A DNA stretch of 37,621 nucleotides from the NCBI GenBank assembly GCA_002418775.1, contig DIEU01000055.1:1943-39563 (forward strand). The letters are read 5' to 3'. Under the pieces are notes generated by a model. It searched no databases, was not told the origin of the DNA, and saw nothing but the letters and a program-made list of their open reading frames with translations. The position numbers and the translations under genes were made by a program. The DNA comes from Firmicutes bacterium UBA5766. GTDB lineage: Bacteria > Bacillota > Desulfotomaculia > Desulfotomaculales > Nap2-2B. The stretch's first letter is position 1. Every line of letters starts with the position of its first letter. This document shows positions 1 through 7,794 of the stretch, in pieces.

Positions 1-35
1 TTTTTTTCTGTTTTTGTTCCTTTTAGACTACTCAT
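1..35 (-). CDS. rbr: Rubrerythrin, first 11 codons (cut by window edge)
   Basis: Only the start lies in the window. Reading leftward from the ATG at 35-33 the codons give MSSLKGTKTEK, which matches the usual opening of rubrerythrins (a NLKGTKTEKNL-type start, recalled from the family). A strong ribosome-binding site, GGGAGGT, lies 7 bases before the ATG. Rubrerythrin is a cytoplasmic di-iron plus rubredoxin-type protein that reduces hydrogen peroxide in anaerobes. It is the third gene after desulfoferrodoxin and the COQ7-like protein, all on the same strand, so it fits an oxygen-defence operon. The call rests on eleven residues plus context; the rest of the gene lies outside the window. Confidence 0.7.
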   Translation of the reverse strand, partial: MSSLKGTKTEK

Positions 36-87
36 ACTGAATACCTCCCAAATGCCAAGTTGTATTGTGTTCTAATCTGAAGAAATT

Positions 88-594
88 TTAAACAGCTAAT
101 AATTTCTCCCAGCGCTTTACATGCTCCTGCTCATCAGCACGGTTTTTTTCCAGTACCTTGCGCGTATCTGGGTCCCAGTCGATAGTTCCAAGCAGTTTAT
201 TATAGTGTTTAATAGCTTCTTTTTCCACCCAAATATCAGTTTTTAAGACCCTTTTCAAACCCAGGATGCGTGAAGAATAACCCATGACTTGTCCAGACAG
301 GGCAAAAAAATATCTCAGTACGGATGGCCGAAACCCGAATTCATATAGTTTCATCTGAAAATCCTGGACATGTGTCATCTCATTCAACATCGCCGAGATT
401 AGCTGGGTATTCTCTTTAACCGGCTGTTTAGTGATCTGGCTGCGGTATATGTTAACAGCCATCCTTTCAAGGTTGTGCAGCGTTATCAAGCCTTGCCGGA
501 TAGCCTTGAACCTTGCCGGGGCATAGCCGAGGCCTCTTATCTGCACATCCCGGTCTTTTACTTCTGTACGTATTACCAGATTATTGTTTGACAC
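88..594 (-). CDS. COQ7-like di-iron ferritin-superfamily protein
   Basis: A 168-residue protein of the demethoxyubiquinone hydroxylase (COQ7)-like family, a four-helix di-iron fold. The expected ligands are visible: E43, E72-x-x-H75 (NEMTH), E124/E126 and E155-x-x-H158 (DEQEH). The start is chosen as GTG at 594, which has AGGAGG nine bases upstream. A longer open frame to 687 would run into the desulfoferrodoxin gene and has no comparable site. The gene lies between desulfoferrodoxin and rubrerythrin, 19 bases after the former. Because an anaerobe of this type is not expected to make ubiquinone, a role in oxygen or peroxide handling, or in hydroxylating another substrate, is inferred from context; the true substrate is unknown. 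Confidence 0.75.
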   Translation of the reverse strand: MSNNNLVIRTEVKDRDVQIRGLGYAPARFKAIRQGLITLHNLERMAVNIYRSQITKQPVKENTQLISAMLNEMTHVQDFQMKLYEFGFRPSVLRYFFALSGQVMGYSSRILGLKRVLKTDIWVEKEAIKHYNKLLGTIDWDPDTRKVLEKNRADEQEHVKRWEKLLAV

Positions 595-613
595 TTCAGC
601 TTCCCTCCTGTGG

Positions 614-994
614 TTATACTGAAGAACTCCAGAGGCCATGGATGTTGCAGTAAGCCCTTGCCGTAACATTTTGAGAACTGATGGCAAACTCGACCTCTGT
701 TTTCTCTCCCGGCTTTAAATACTGCCTGTATACCTTCCCATCAAAAAGCAGTTCCACCCATTCAATAAAATGTTTTTCTTCCATCGGATGAGGTTGACTG
801 CCGACTCTTACAACAACCCGACTATCGGTAACTTCTATAACCGGGATATGCTTTTCCAAGGAAGCATCAACCGTATTTTCCTTCAACAGCAGCATAGGTT
901 TATTACAGCAAACCAGTTCCCCTTTCCCTGAATGAAGGACCTCAACAATGTTCCCGCAAATACCGCACTTGTAAACCTGTTTTTGTTCCGTCAT
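614..994 (-). CDS. dfx: Desulfoferrodoxin (superoxide reductase, two-iron type)
   Basis: This 126-residue cytoplasmic protein reduces superoxide to hydrogen peroxide without making oxygen. The N-terminal desulforedoxin-like domain carries C10-x-x-C13 and the paired C29-C30, which hold the Fe(Cys)4 centre I. The C-terminal neelaredoxin-like domain carries the centre II ligands: the histidine in EKHIPV, the two in HPMEEKHFIEW, and the Cys-x-x-His of YCNIHGLW. Length and motif order are typical of class I superoxide reductases. The ATG has AGGAGG eight bases upstream. It is the first gene of a minus-strand set followed by the COQ7-like protein and rubrerythrin, which would remove the peroxide formed. 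A sigma-A-like promoter lies just upstream. Confidence 0.95.
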   Translation of the reverse strand: MTEQKQVYKCGICGNIVEVLHSGKGELVCCNKPMLLLKENTVDASLEKHIPVIEVTDSRVVVRVGSQPHPMEEKHFIEWVELLFDGKVYRQYLKPGEKTEVEFAISSQNVTARAYCNIHGLWSSSV

Positions 995-1044
995 TTTTCA
1001 TGCCTCCTTTTAAAATTATTCTGTATTTTTTCCCTTCTTAATCT

Positions 1045-1072
1045 ATTATAATAAAAATTCCTCTGTTTACAA
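1045..1072 (-). promoter_or_regulatory. Sigma-A-like promoter of the dfx operon
   Basis: On the minus strand a perfect TATAAT (1050-1045) lies 16 bases downstream of TTGTAA (1072-1067), about 50 bases before the dfx start codon. The -10 hexamer is embedded in an AT-rich stretch whose left half resembles a PerR half-site, but the second half-site is poor, so PerR control is not claimed. Confidence 0.5.
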
Positions 1073-1212
1073 CAATATTTTTTAATTCTTCAAATATTTT
1101 AATAATATATTTTGAGTTGCCGATAGTAAGTTCAGAAGAAGGGATTAGGCTTGTTTTGTTGAATAACCCTTTATTATTTTCTTTTTTATATGAAATAAGG
1201 AGTGAGTTTGTT

Positions 1213-2481
1213 ATTAAAAAGTATATATTCTTTTGGATTATGGTATTTTTAGTATCCATTCTTTTGCCCTGCCCCGCTTTTTCTCAAACACCCGTACAAA
1301 TAATAGTCAACGGAAAAAAGATAAGCGAAGATGCAGAACCGCAGATAGTAAATAACAGAATCATGGTTCCCCTGAAATTTATTGCTGAAACACTAGGCGC
1401 CAGCGTAAAATGGGACAACCAGATAAAACAGGTTAATATTACTGGAGATAGTATAGATGTAAGCTTATCTCTAAGCGGAGATGCTTGTAAAAACGGAGAA
1501 AGGATATCTCTGGATCGGCCCGCTACAATAGAGAACGGCAGGATACTTGTTCCCATCCGGTTTGTAACAATAAGCCTGGGGTTAAATATTGCGTGGGACA
1601 ATAATAAAAAAATTGTTTACCTGTATTCGAAAGAGTTAGAACCGGAAGAAGTAATCAACCTATATTGTCAGTTCTTATCAGGGAGGCAGTATGGTTTGGC
1701 ATATGAACTTTTAACACAGGAAAATAAAAACACAATAACAAAAAGCGATTTTACTTCTTATATGAAACTTTTTGATAAACGGTTCACTGAAGAGGAAGAT
1801 ACCCTAATTGAAAAAGGCAGTGAATTTACAGATTATGTCATAGGAGGATTCGCTTACAGTAAAGTAATAGATTTTGTATTAACCCAGAAATATATAAACA
1901 TATCAACCGGCAAGGAGGAAATTACAACATTACACAGGAAAGTTGTCATTAGCAACAATAGCTGGAGAGTATACAGGGAAGACCTTTCAGAAATGTATGC
2001 CTACCTTGATCGAATACGCAATCCTGAAATAGGCCTGTCAAGGGAAAAGCCGCTGCCTTTAGGAAAAAGCCTGATTGTGCCCGGAGAAGTCCAAATCAGT
2101 GTCCAAAATTCAATCAAAGGCGAGGAAGCATGGAAAATCCTGCATGATGCCAGCAATTCAAATGTTCCTCCTGAAGAAGGTTATATGTACGTCCTTACTT
2201 CAGTCAAGGCAAAAAATGTTTCCAGTAAAGACGAAGCGCTGCAGCTTAACAATACGGACTTTAAACTTGTCGGAAGCTCAAATACTATCTTTTCTCCTTC
2301 TGAGAAAAGTATCATTCTGCCTGAAAATGGGGTTTGCAAAAAATTTGAAGGCGAGGTTTACCCCGGAGGTGAAATAACAGGAATTGTCTCTTTTTATGTC
2401 CCTGAAAACGAATCCAATTTAATCATAATATGGGTATCCGGCAATCAAAAAGACCAGAGGTTCTTCGATATCGGAAAATAA
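1213..2481 (+). CDS. Exported stalk-domain (copper amine oxidase N-terminal-like) protein
   Basis: About 422 residues. It begins with a clear signal peptide: KKY, a hydrophobic run, then cleavage near PAFSQ. Two copper-amine-oxidase N-terminal (stalk) motifs follow, of the type NGKKIS...RIMVPLKFIAETLGASVKWD and GERISL...RILVPIRFVTISLGLNIAWD, at roughly residues 25-130. A central region (about 140-270) resembles an NTF2-like fold and the last 120 residues resemble a DUF4352/Telokin-like beta domain; both are weak calls. Such proteins act outside the membrane, often in cell-wall or surface roles, with no defined reaction. The start is odd: AAGGAG at 1197-1202 is followed by no in-frame ATG, GTG or TTG, and the signal peptide begins at ATT 1213. 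A missing A in the A-run at 1216-1220 would instead connect TTG 1208 to the same frame. The first in-frame ATG (1240) would lose the positive end of the signal peptide. The gene is divergent from the dfx operon. Confidence 0.75.
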   Translation: MKKYIFFWIMVFLVSILLPCPAFSQTPVQIIVNGKKISEDAEPQIVNNRIMVPLKFIAETLGASVKWDNQIKQVNITGDSIDVSLSLSGDACKNGERISLDRPATIENGRILVPIRFVTISLGLNIAWDNNKKIVYLYSKELEPEEVINLYCQFLSGRQYGLAYELLTQENKNTITKSDFTSYMKLFDKRFTEEEDTLIEKGSEFTDYVIGGFAYSKVIDFVLTQKYINISTGKEEITTLHRKVVISNNSWRVYREDLSEMYAYLDRIRNPEIGLSREKPLPLGKSLIVPGEVQISVQNSIKGEEAWKILHDASNSNVPPEEGYMYVLTSVKAKNVSSKDEALQLNNTDFKLVGSSNTIFSPSEKSIILPENGVCKKFEGEVYPGGEITGIVSFYVPENESNLIIIWVSGNQKDQRFFDIGK

Positions 2482-2601
2482 AAAATTTACGGTTATACAA
2501 CTAACCTCCAGCTGAAAGCCTTTTTATCTTCGAATGTGTAAAGGAATGGCTAATGAACAGGTCATAAATTTTGATCATAGCTCTTTCTCTTCACAGAAAT
2601 T

Positions 2602-3321
2602 CTAGATATTATCCAAAAATTTATTCCGGTCATCCATAAAACTTTTATAAATCTGGTAGTAATCAGTTTCCTCATATTCTACCTGTTTTACAGGAGAATA
2701 ATCAAAACTGTAGATAGTCGCCGCCGGAAAGGCAAGTAGAATTGGAGAATGTGTAGCAATAATAAATTGTGCTTTACTTCCCTGGCTCATCTCCTTTAAA
2801 ACACCGAGAAGTTCAATCAGCCGCCTGGGCGATAAAGCATTTTCCGGTTCATCCAACAGGTATAATCCCTTAATCTTATATCTGTTCTTGAAATAGGCCA
2901 TGTGATATTGGCCATGTGATTTGGTAACCAAAGATTCCCCGCCGAAATACTTTAATATCCCGGGGTCAGATCTCGCCCATTCGTCCAATATTTGCGCAAA
3001 AGAACGAAATATTTCAGATGAGAAATATGATCCCGGAACAACTTCCTTGTCCCATTCTACAGCAAGATATCTGTATAACTCCTCGGAAAACCTGTTATTA
3101 TGAAATTGGGGCCGGTCTTCTTCCCTCCAGATATGGATTTTGCACTTGCGGGCAATAGCCCTGAGTAATGTTGATTTTCCAGTTCCATTATCTCCTATTA
3201 GAAAGGTGACCGGGGTCTGGAAAGTAATACTTTTTGTATATTTAAAGACTTCCAGGTTAAACGGGTATTGTTCCGTTGTTGGAAAATTTTCCGATAGAAT
3301 GGTTATCTTTTTTAAGTACAT
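2602..3321 (-). CDS. AAA/ABC-type ATPase of unknown role (COG3910-like)
   Basis: A soluble 239-residue P-loop ATPase with one ABC-type ATPase core and no membrane or coiled-coil part. Visible motifs in order: Walker A GDNGTGKST (about residues 43-51), a signature-like KSHGQ in place of LSGGQ (about 133), Walker B LYLLDEPENALS (about 153-164), and an H-loop ATHSPIL (about 189-195). This pattern belongs to the predicted ATPases related to RecF/SMC-like and OLD-type enzymes. Such genes sometimes accompany defence nucleases, but no partner nuclease is next to it here, so no function is assigned. The ATG has AGAGG eight bases upstream. It faces the stalk-protein gene convergently across 120 bases. 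Confidence 0.8.
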   Translation of the reverse strand: MYLKKITILSENFPTTEQYPFNLEVFKYTKSITFQTPVTFLIGDNGTGKSTLLRAIARKCKIHIWREEDRPQFHNNRFSEELYRYLAVEWDKEVVPGSYFSSEIFRSFAQILDEWARSDPGILKYFGGESLVTKSHGQYHMAYFKNRYKIKGLYLLDEPENALSPRRLIELLGVLKEMSQGSKAQFIIATHSPILLAFPAATIYSFDYSPVKQVEYEETDYYQIYKSFMDDRNKFLDNI

Positions 3322-3456
3322 AAAAAGCCTCTCTTATACATATGGGACTTTTTGTCCTGAACCTGAATTGTACGCTGAAAAATTATATCATAAAATAGTT
3401 ATCAGACCAGGAAAATCTTTAATTAAAGAAATCTATACCGGGGACCAAATTAGATA

Positions 3457-3558
3457 CTAATAATATATCCATGCTTTCGGACCCGGCTTATATCTCACAC
3501 CATTCTCGTTCTGATCGAGAAGCAATTTAAAAAACTCCGTATCTATAATCCTTTTCAT
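3457..3558 (-). CDS. Possible 33-residue peptide ORF, or the tail of a lost gene
   Basis: An ATG at 3558 opens a 33-codon frame ending at TAG 3459-3457. The product is polar at first (MKRIIDTEFFKLLLDQ) and ends with KPGPKAWIYY. It starts 37 bases after the stop of the bactofilin-like gene on the same strand. No good ribosome-binding site is visible. The residue composition looks protein-like rather than random, but I recognise no family. It could be a small conserved peptide or a fragment left by decay. The remainder of the 274-base gap (3322-3595) shows nothing else that I can support. Confidence 0.25.
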   Translation of the reverse strand: MKRIIDTEFFKLLLDQNENGVRYKPGPKAWIYY

Positions 3559-3595
3559 AAAAGAAACAAGGCCTTAGGATACTCAGGATATCTTT

Positions 3596-4789
3596 TTATT
3601 GATTTGGATAAAGCACCCTGGGATCGGGCTTTTTAGTCAACCATGCCTGCCCGGCAAGATATAAGAGAGCTCCCATTGCGAAGATAAAGATTAAAAAATT
3701 AACAAGCACCCCCAGAAAAGGCACGTAGGAAACTGCCTTAATCAAAGCAACACCGCTTAAAACGGATATAATCAGCGATTTTTCCGTACTCTTATTGATT
3801 AATCGCAGGATATAAGCCCCAAGAAGCAGACCTGCAAAGATCTTGCCAAGAAAAGCTCCGGCTATAATTAATAATCCGTATCCAAAAAGCACGGCGCCGC
3901 CGGTATAATACCCTACTACGGTTACGAAAAGCAATATTGCTAAAATTGGACCGGCTATAAGAACCGCCAAACCGAGCAGTAAGCTCTTCCAGGGCTGAGT
4001 TTTGAGAATTTCCGCTCCTTGCATTATTGGCCCAGGGAAAAAGAGTGCAAATATTCCCGAGAAGATCAATAATGAAATCCACCCAATAATTTCTTGTGTA
4101 ACTTTGTTTTGAGAAGGTTCTTCCTTGCTTGGAATAACTGGCAGCTGCCTTACATTGCCTCCTATGACAGCTCCTTGTTCTATGTCGGCCTGATCAGAGG
4201 ACCTATAAATAAGATCTCCGCCAATCCTGGCGCCTTTTAAGACTGTCACGTGATTGGCATCGACAATAACGTTGCGGCCGATCACTCCGGAAATCGTCAC
4301 TGTATCCGCCGCGCCTCTAAAGTTCCCTGATATTTTTCCGTCTATGCGAATATCCTCGGCAGCCGCCAGCACATTTCCACCGGTTATACTTCCTCTTGCA
4401 AACGAAAGATACCTTGACGCAACCAGGGCATTTCCGGCTATGTTTCCGTTAACATTGATTGACTCACCCGCCGCTCGAAGACTTTGGTCAATCCTGCCTT
4501 CCATATAAATGTTGCGTCCAGCCGCAAAAAGATCCCTTTGCAGTTTTCCCTGTATCCAGATATCGCTTCCAGCCGCAAAAAAGTCACCGCTGATTGTACC
4601 CTGCATTGTAATATTTTCCCCTGCTGCAAAGTAGTCGTCATTAATTATCCTATACGAAGGTATTGTTATAGCGCCCTTGTATTCTTTGTATTCCTGTGCC
4701 GACACAGCGCCAATAAGCCCAAATAAGAAAAGAAGCGCCAATGATGTCAGAATAATTATTTTTACTCTTGAATTCGTCATCAGCTTCAC
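3596..4789 (-). CDS. Secreted/membrane bactofilin-like polymer-forming protein
   Basis: A 397-residue protein in three parts. A signal peptide or anchor covers residues 1-32 (ending GAVSAQ). A right-handed beta-helix of bactofilin type covers about 40-215, seen as short repeats such as ITMQGTISGDFFAAGSDI, IYMEGRIDQSLRAAG and IRIDGKISGNFRGAA. A C-terminal membrane part has about five hydrophobic helices (about 233-385), ending in a short basic tail. Classical bactofilins are small cytoplasmic scaffolds; this architecture puts the beta-helix outside the membrane, an arrangement seen in a subgroup of polymer-forming proteins in Firmicutes. A role as an extracytoplasmic scaffold is inferred. It follows the pseudogene remnant on the same strand. 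Confidence 0.8.
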   Translation of the reverse strand: MKLMTNSRVKIIILTSLALLFLFGLIGAVSAQEYKEYKGAITIPSYRIINDDYFAAGENITMQGTISGDFFAAGSDIWIQGKLQRDLFAAGRNIYMEGRIDQSLRAAGESINVNGNIAGNALVASRYLSFARGSITGGNVLAAAEDIRIDGKISGNFRGAADTVTISGVIGRNVIVDANHVTVLKGARIGGDLIYRSSDQADIEQGAVIGGNVRQLPVIPSKEEPSQNKVTQEIIGWISLLIFSGIFALFFPGPIMQGAEILKTQPWKSLLLGLAVLIAGPILAILLFVTVVGYYTGGAVLFGYGLLIIAGAFLGKIFAGLLLGAYILRLINKSTEKSLIISVLSGVALIKAVSYVPFLGVLVNFLIFIFAMGALLYLAGQAWLTKKPDPRVLYPNQ

Positions 4790-4838
4790 CCTTCTTTAAT
4801 TTATTTTCCTTAGCAGGAATCTTTTTACGTTTTCGTAA

Positions 4839-5080
4839 AAAAGCTTCTTTTTTTGATTCGTCAACAGAATAATCTATTATATCAATATATTTTACACTTG
4901 GTCCCAGGCGCATTCTGCCATCAAAATCAATATTTACGTGAATACCTACACCTGTAAGCCCGATTGGCGGTACAGGATAGACCAGCTTTATATATTTCTC
5001 CCTAAACCGGCAACGGCGGCGCTGACCGCTAGGCCTACGACGCCGCTTCCGATAATTGTTATATCAATAAACTTACTCAT
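4839..5080 (-). pseudogene. Decayed FAD-dependent oxidoreductase (L-2-hydroxyglutarate oxidase-like)
   Basis: The ATG at 5080 (AAGGA upstream) starts MSKFIDITIIGSGVVGLAV, a typical FAD-binding Rossmann opening with GxGxxGLA, and hits a stop after 30 codons. Immediately afterwards, in another frame, the sequence reads KLVYPVPPIGLTGVGIHV then IDFDGRMRLGPSVKYI and DYSVDESKKEAF, which are mid-protein motifs of the L-2-hydroxyglutarate oxidase/LhgO-like family. The roughly 160-170 residues normally between these blocks are missing, and the C-terminal third is also gone; recognisable similarity ends near 4839. So there is an out-of-frame internal deletion plus loss of the 3' end. The remnant starts 38 bases after the ppdK stop on the same strand. 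The family is inferred from motifs recalled without a search. Confidence 0.75.
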
Positions 5081-5118
5081 GTTTTTCCTTATAAAATCAT
5101 TGCTTATTTTTTTTCTTT

Positions 5119-7794
5119 TTACACAGTAGCGCTTTTGCCTATATACCCGCTTTCCTTCACCTTAGCCTGAGCGGCAGCCAGGCGTGCGATGGGCACTCTG
5201 AAAGGAGAACAACTGACGTAATCAAGGCCTACAATGTGGCAGAATTCCACAGAGTTAGGTTCGCCGCCATGCTCGCCGCAGATACCGATGAGGAGTCCGG
5301 GCTTGACTGCACGGGCGTCTTCCACACAAATTCTCATGAGTTTGCCGACGCCTTTTCTGTCCAGCACTACGAACGGGTCTTCGGGCAGGATCTTTTTCTC
5401 AACGTATTCATGCAGAAACTTACCTTCAGCGTCGTCTCTGGAGAAGCCAAAGGTTGTCTGGGTCAGATCGTTTGTACCGAAGGAGAAGAACTCTGCTTCT
5501 TCAGCTATTTCAGCTGCGGTGAGCGCTGCTCTGGGTACTTCGATCATTGTGCCGACGCTGTATTCAAAGTCAATTCCGGTCTCTTTCTTGACCTGTGCGG
5601 CTACTTCGTTCACGTCAGCTTTAGTGATTTTAAGTTCATTGATGTCGCCGACCAAAGGTATTTCAACTTCCGGAATTACACGCACGCCTTCTTTGGTAAG
5701 CTGTGCGGTCGCCTGGAAAATTGCCCTGGCCTGCATCTTGTATATTTCGGGGAAGCTGATCCCTAAGCGGCAGCCGCGGTGCCCGAGCATGGGGTTGAAT
5801 TCATGCAGGGCTCGTACTTTTTTAAGGATTACTTCTTTTGCTTCGATCTCTTTTGGGTCGCCGTTTGTTGCACGCAGTACGGCAATCTCGATGGCCAGTT
5901 CTTCGCCGTTAGGCAGGAATTCATGCAACGGCGGGTCTAAAAGCCGGATCGTTACAGGCAGGTCGTGCATGATCTTGAGGATTTCGTAAAAGTCTCCCTG
6001 CTGTACGGGCAGAAGTTTGGTCAGGGCCTTTTCCCTGTCTTCCAGTGTGTCGGACATAATCATTTCCTGGACTACGGGTATGCGGTCGGGCGCCATGAAC
6101 ATATGCTCGGTGCGGCACAGGCCGATGCCTTCGGCGCCGAATTCTCTGGCTCTGGTGGAGTCTGTCGGGTTGTCGGCGTTGGCCCTAACACCTATTGTGC
6201 GAATCTGGTCGGCCCAGCTGAGGATTTCCTGAAATTCTCCGGTGATCTCGGGGTCGATCATAGAAACTTCGCCTTTCATTACCTGGCCGGCAGCGCCGTC
6301 AATGGAGATCATGTCGCCTTTTTTGATGATTATATCGGTGTTCTTGACTTTGAATTCCTGGGCGACATAGTCGATGGCCAGAGATTCGCAGCCACAGACG
6401 CAGGGTTTGCCCATGCCCCTGGCGACTACTGCGGCATGGCTGGTCATTCCGCCGCGGGAGGTGAGGATGCCCTGGGCGGCGACGATGCCGTGAATGTCGT
6501 CAGGGGTGGTCTCTGTTCTGACGAGGATTACTTTTTCTCCCTCTTTGCCGAGTTTCTCAGCTTCGTCAGCGCTGAAAACTACTTTGCCGCTGGCCGCGCC
6601 CGGTGAAGCGGGCAGACCTTTGGCGATGACGTCGAGTTTGGCGCTTGGGTCGATCCGCCGGTGCAGCAGGTTGTCCAAATGGGCGGGTTCGACTCTTAAG
6701 ATGCCTTCTTCTTTGGAGATGAGGCCTTCTTTGACCATGTCGACGGCTATTTTCATGGCCGCCTGTGCGGTGCGCTTGCCGTTTCTAGTCTGCAGCATGA
6801 ATAGTTTGCCGCGCTCAATGGTGAATTCGACGTCTTGCATGTTCTGGTAGTGTTTCTCTAAGAGTAGGCAGGTGTCTGCGAATTGTTGGTAGACTGCCGG
6901 CATTTCGTCTTTAAGTTTGGAAATCGGCATTGGTGTGCGGATTCCGGCGACGACGTCTTCACCCTGGGCGTTGATCAGGTATTCGCCATAGAGCAGGTTC
7001 TCTCCGGTGGAGGGGTTTCTGGTGAAGGCTACGCCGGTGGCGCAGTCGTTGCCCAGGTTTCCGAAGACCATCATTTGGATGTTGACGGCTGTGCCCAGTG
7101 TGTCAGGAATTTTATTGATCTTGCGGTAGACGACTGCCCGGGCGCCGTTCCAGGAGTTGAAGACTGCGTATACTGCCTTGAAAAGCTGCTCCATGGGGTC
7201 CTGGGGGAAGGAACTGCCGGTCTCTTCTTCGAAAACTTTTTTGTAGCCTACAATTACTTCACGCCAATCTTCGGCGGAGAGCAGGTGATCGAAGGCGACA
7301 TCCTTTTTCTTTTTCTGACCGTCTAAGATATGTTCGAATTTATGGTGCTCGATGCCCATGACAACGCTGCCGAACATGTTGATGAATCTGCGGTAGCAGT
7401 CCAGTGCAAAACGTTCGTCGTTGGTGCTTTTGGCAAGTTCGGCTACGGTTTCATCGTTTAAGCCCAAGTTTAAGACTGTGTCCATCATGCCGGGCATTGA
7501 GATTACGGCGCCGGAACGTACGCTTAACAGCAAAGGGTTCTTGGGGTCGCCGAATTTTTTGCCGGTGTCTTTTTCTAATACGGCAAGCTGTTCTTTTACC
7601 TGGTCTTCCATTCCGGGCGGGAATTTTCTGTCGTAGTCGTAAAACTCATTGCAGGCTTCGGTGGTGATGATTATTCCAGGCGGCACGGGCAGTCCTATGT
7701 TGGTCATTTCACACAGGTTCGCTCCTTTGCCTCCTAGGAGGCTCTTCATGTCTGCACGACCTTCTTTAAATAAGTAGACGTATCTCTTTGCCAT
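5119..7794 (-). CDS. ppdK: Pyruvate, phosphate dikinase
   Basis: This 891-residue enzyme interconverts pyruvate, ATP and phosphate with phosphoenolpyruvate, AMP and pyrophosphate, in the cytoplasm. The N-terminal ATP-grasp domain is seen at LLGGKGANLCEM, with the family's GSVVMG and NAQGEDVVAGIRTP motifs. The swivelling phosphohistidine domain carries TSRGGMTSHAAVVARGMG (catalytic His near residue 455). The C-terminal TIM barrel ends with GICGEHGGEP (catalytic Cys near 830) and the SCSPFRVPIARLAAAQA tail. Length is normal. ATG 7794 is preferred over GTG 7803 because GAGGTG sits six bases before it. It overlaps the end of the DUF299 regulator, suggesting translational coupling. In this setting it probably serves PEP synthesis for gluconeogenesis, though it is reversible. 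Confidence 0.97.
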   Translation of the reverse strand: MAKRYVYLFKEGRADMKSLLGGKGANLCEMTNIGLPVPPGIIITTEACNEFYDYDRKFPPGMEDQVKEQLAVLEKDTGKKFGDPKNPLLLSVRSGAVISMPGMMDTVLNLGLNDETVAELAKSTNDERFALDCYRRFINMFGSVVMGIEHHKFEHILDGQKKKKDVAFDHLLSAEDWREVIVGYKKVFEEETGSSFPQDPMEQLFKAVYAVFNSWNGARAVVYRKINKIPDTLGTAVNIQMMVFGNLGNDCATGVAFTRNPSTGENLLYGEYLINAQGEDVVAGIRTPMPISKLKDEMPAVYQQFADTCLLLEKHYQNMQDVEFTIERGKLFMLQTRNGKRTAQAAMKIAVDMVKEGLISKEEGILRVEPAHLDNLLHRRIDPSAKLDVIAKGLPASPGAASGKVVFSADEAEKLGKEGEKVILVRTETTPDDIHGIVAAQGILTSRGGMTSHAAVVARGMGKPCVCGCESLAIDYVAQEFKVKNTDIIIKKGDMISIDGAAGQVMKGEVSMIDPEITGEFQEILSWADQIRTIGVRANADNPTDSTRAREFGAEGIGLCRTEHMFMAPDRIPVVQEMIMSDTLEDREKALTKLLPVQQGDFYEILKIMHDLPVTIRLLDPPLHEFLPNGEELAIEIAVLRATNGDPKEIEAKEVILKKVRALHEFNPMLGHRGCRLGISFPEIYKMQARAIFQATAQLTKEGVRVIPEVEIPLVGDINELKITKADVNEVAAQVKKETGIDFEYSVGTMIEVPRAALTAAEIAEEAEFFSFGTNDLTQTTFGFSRDDAEGKFLHEYVEKKILPEDPFVVLDRKGVGKLMRICVEDARAVKPGLLIGICGEHGGEPNSVEFCHIVGLDYVSCSPFRVPIARLAAAQAKVKESGYIGKSATV

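Noticed and set aside
1045..1062. PerR box over the dfx promoter
   Set aside because: TTATAAT matches one half of the consensus, but the second half matches at only two of seven positions.
4650..4838. Extension of the oxidoreductase remnant's open frame into the bactofilin gene
   Set aside because: Past about 4839 the product is lysine-rich with no similarity to the oxidase, and further on it overlaps the bactofilin signal peptide in another frame.
5234..7667. Long plus-strand open frames opposite ppdK (up to 251 codons)
   Set aside because: They mirror the codon pattern of ppdK, have no ribosome-binding sites and overlap a certain gene throughout.
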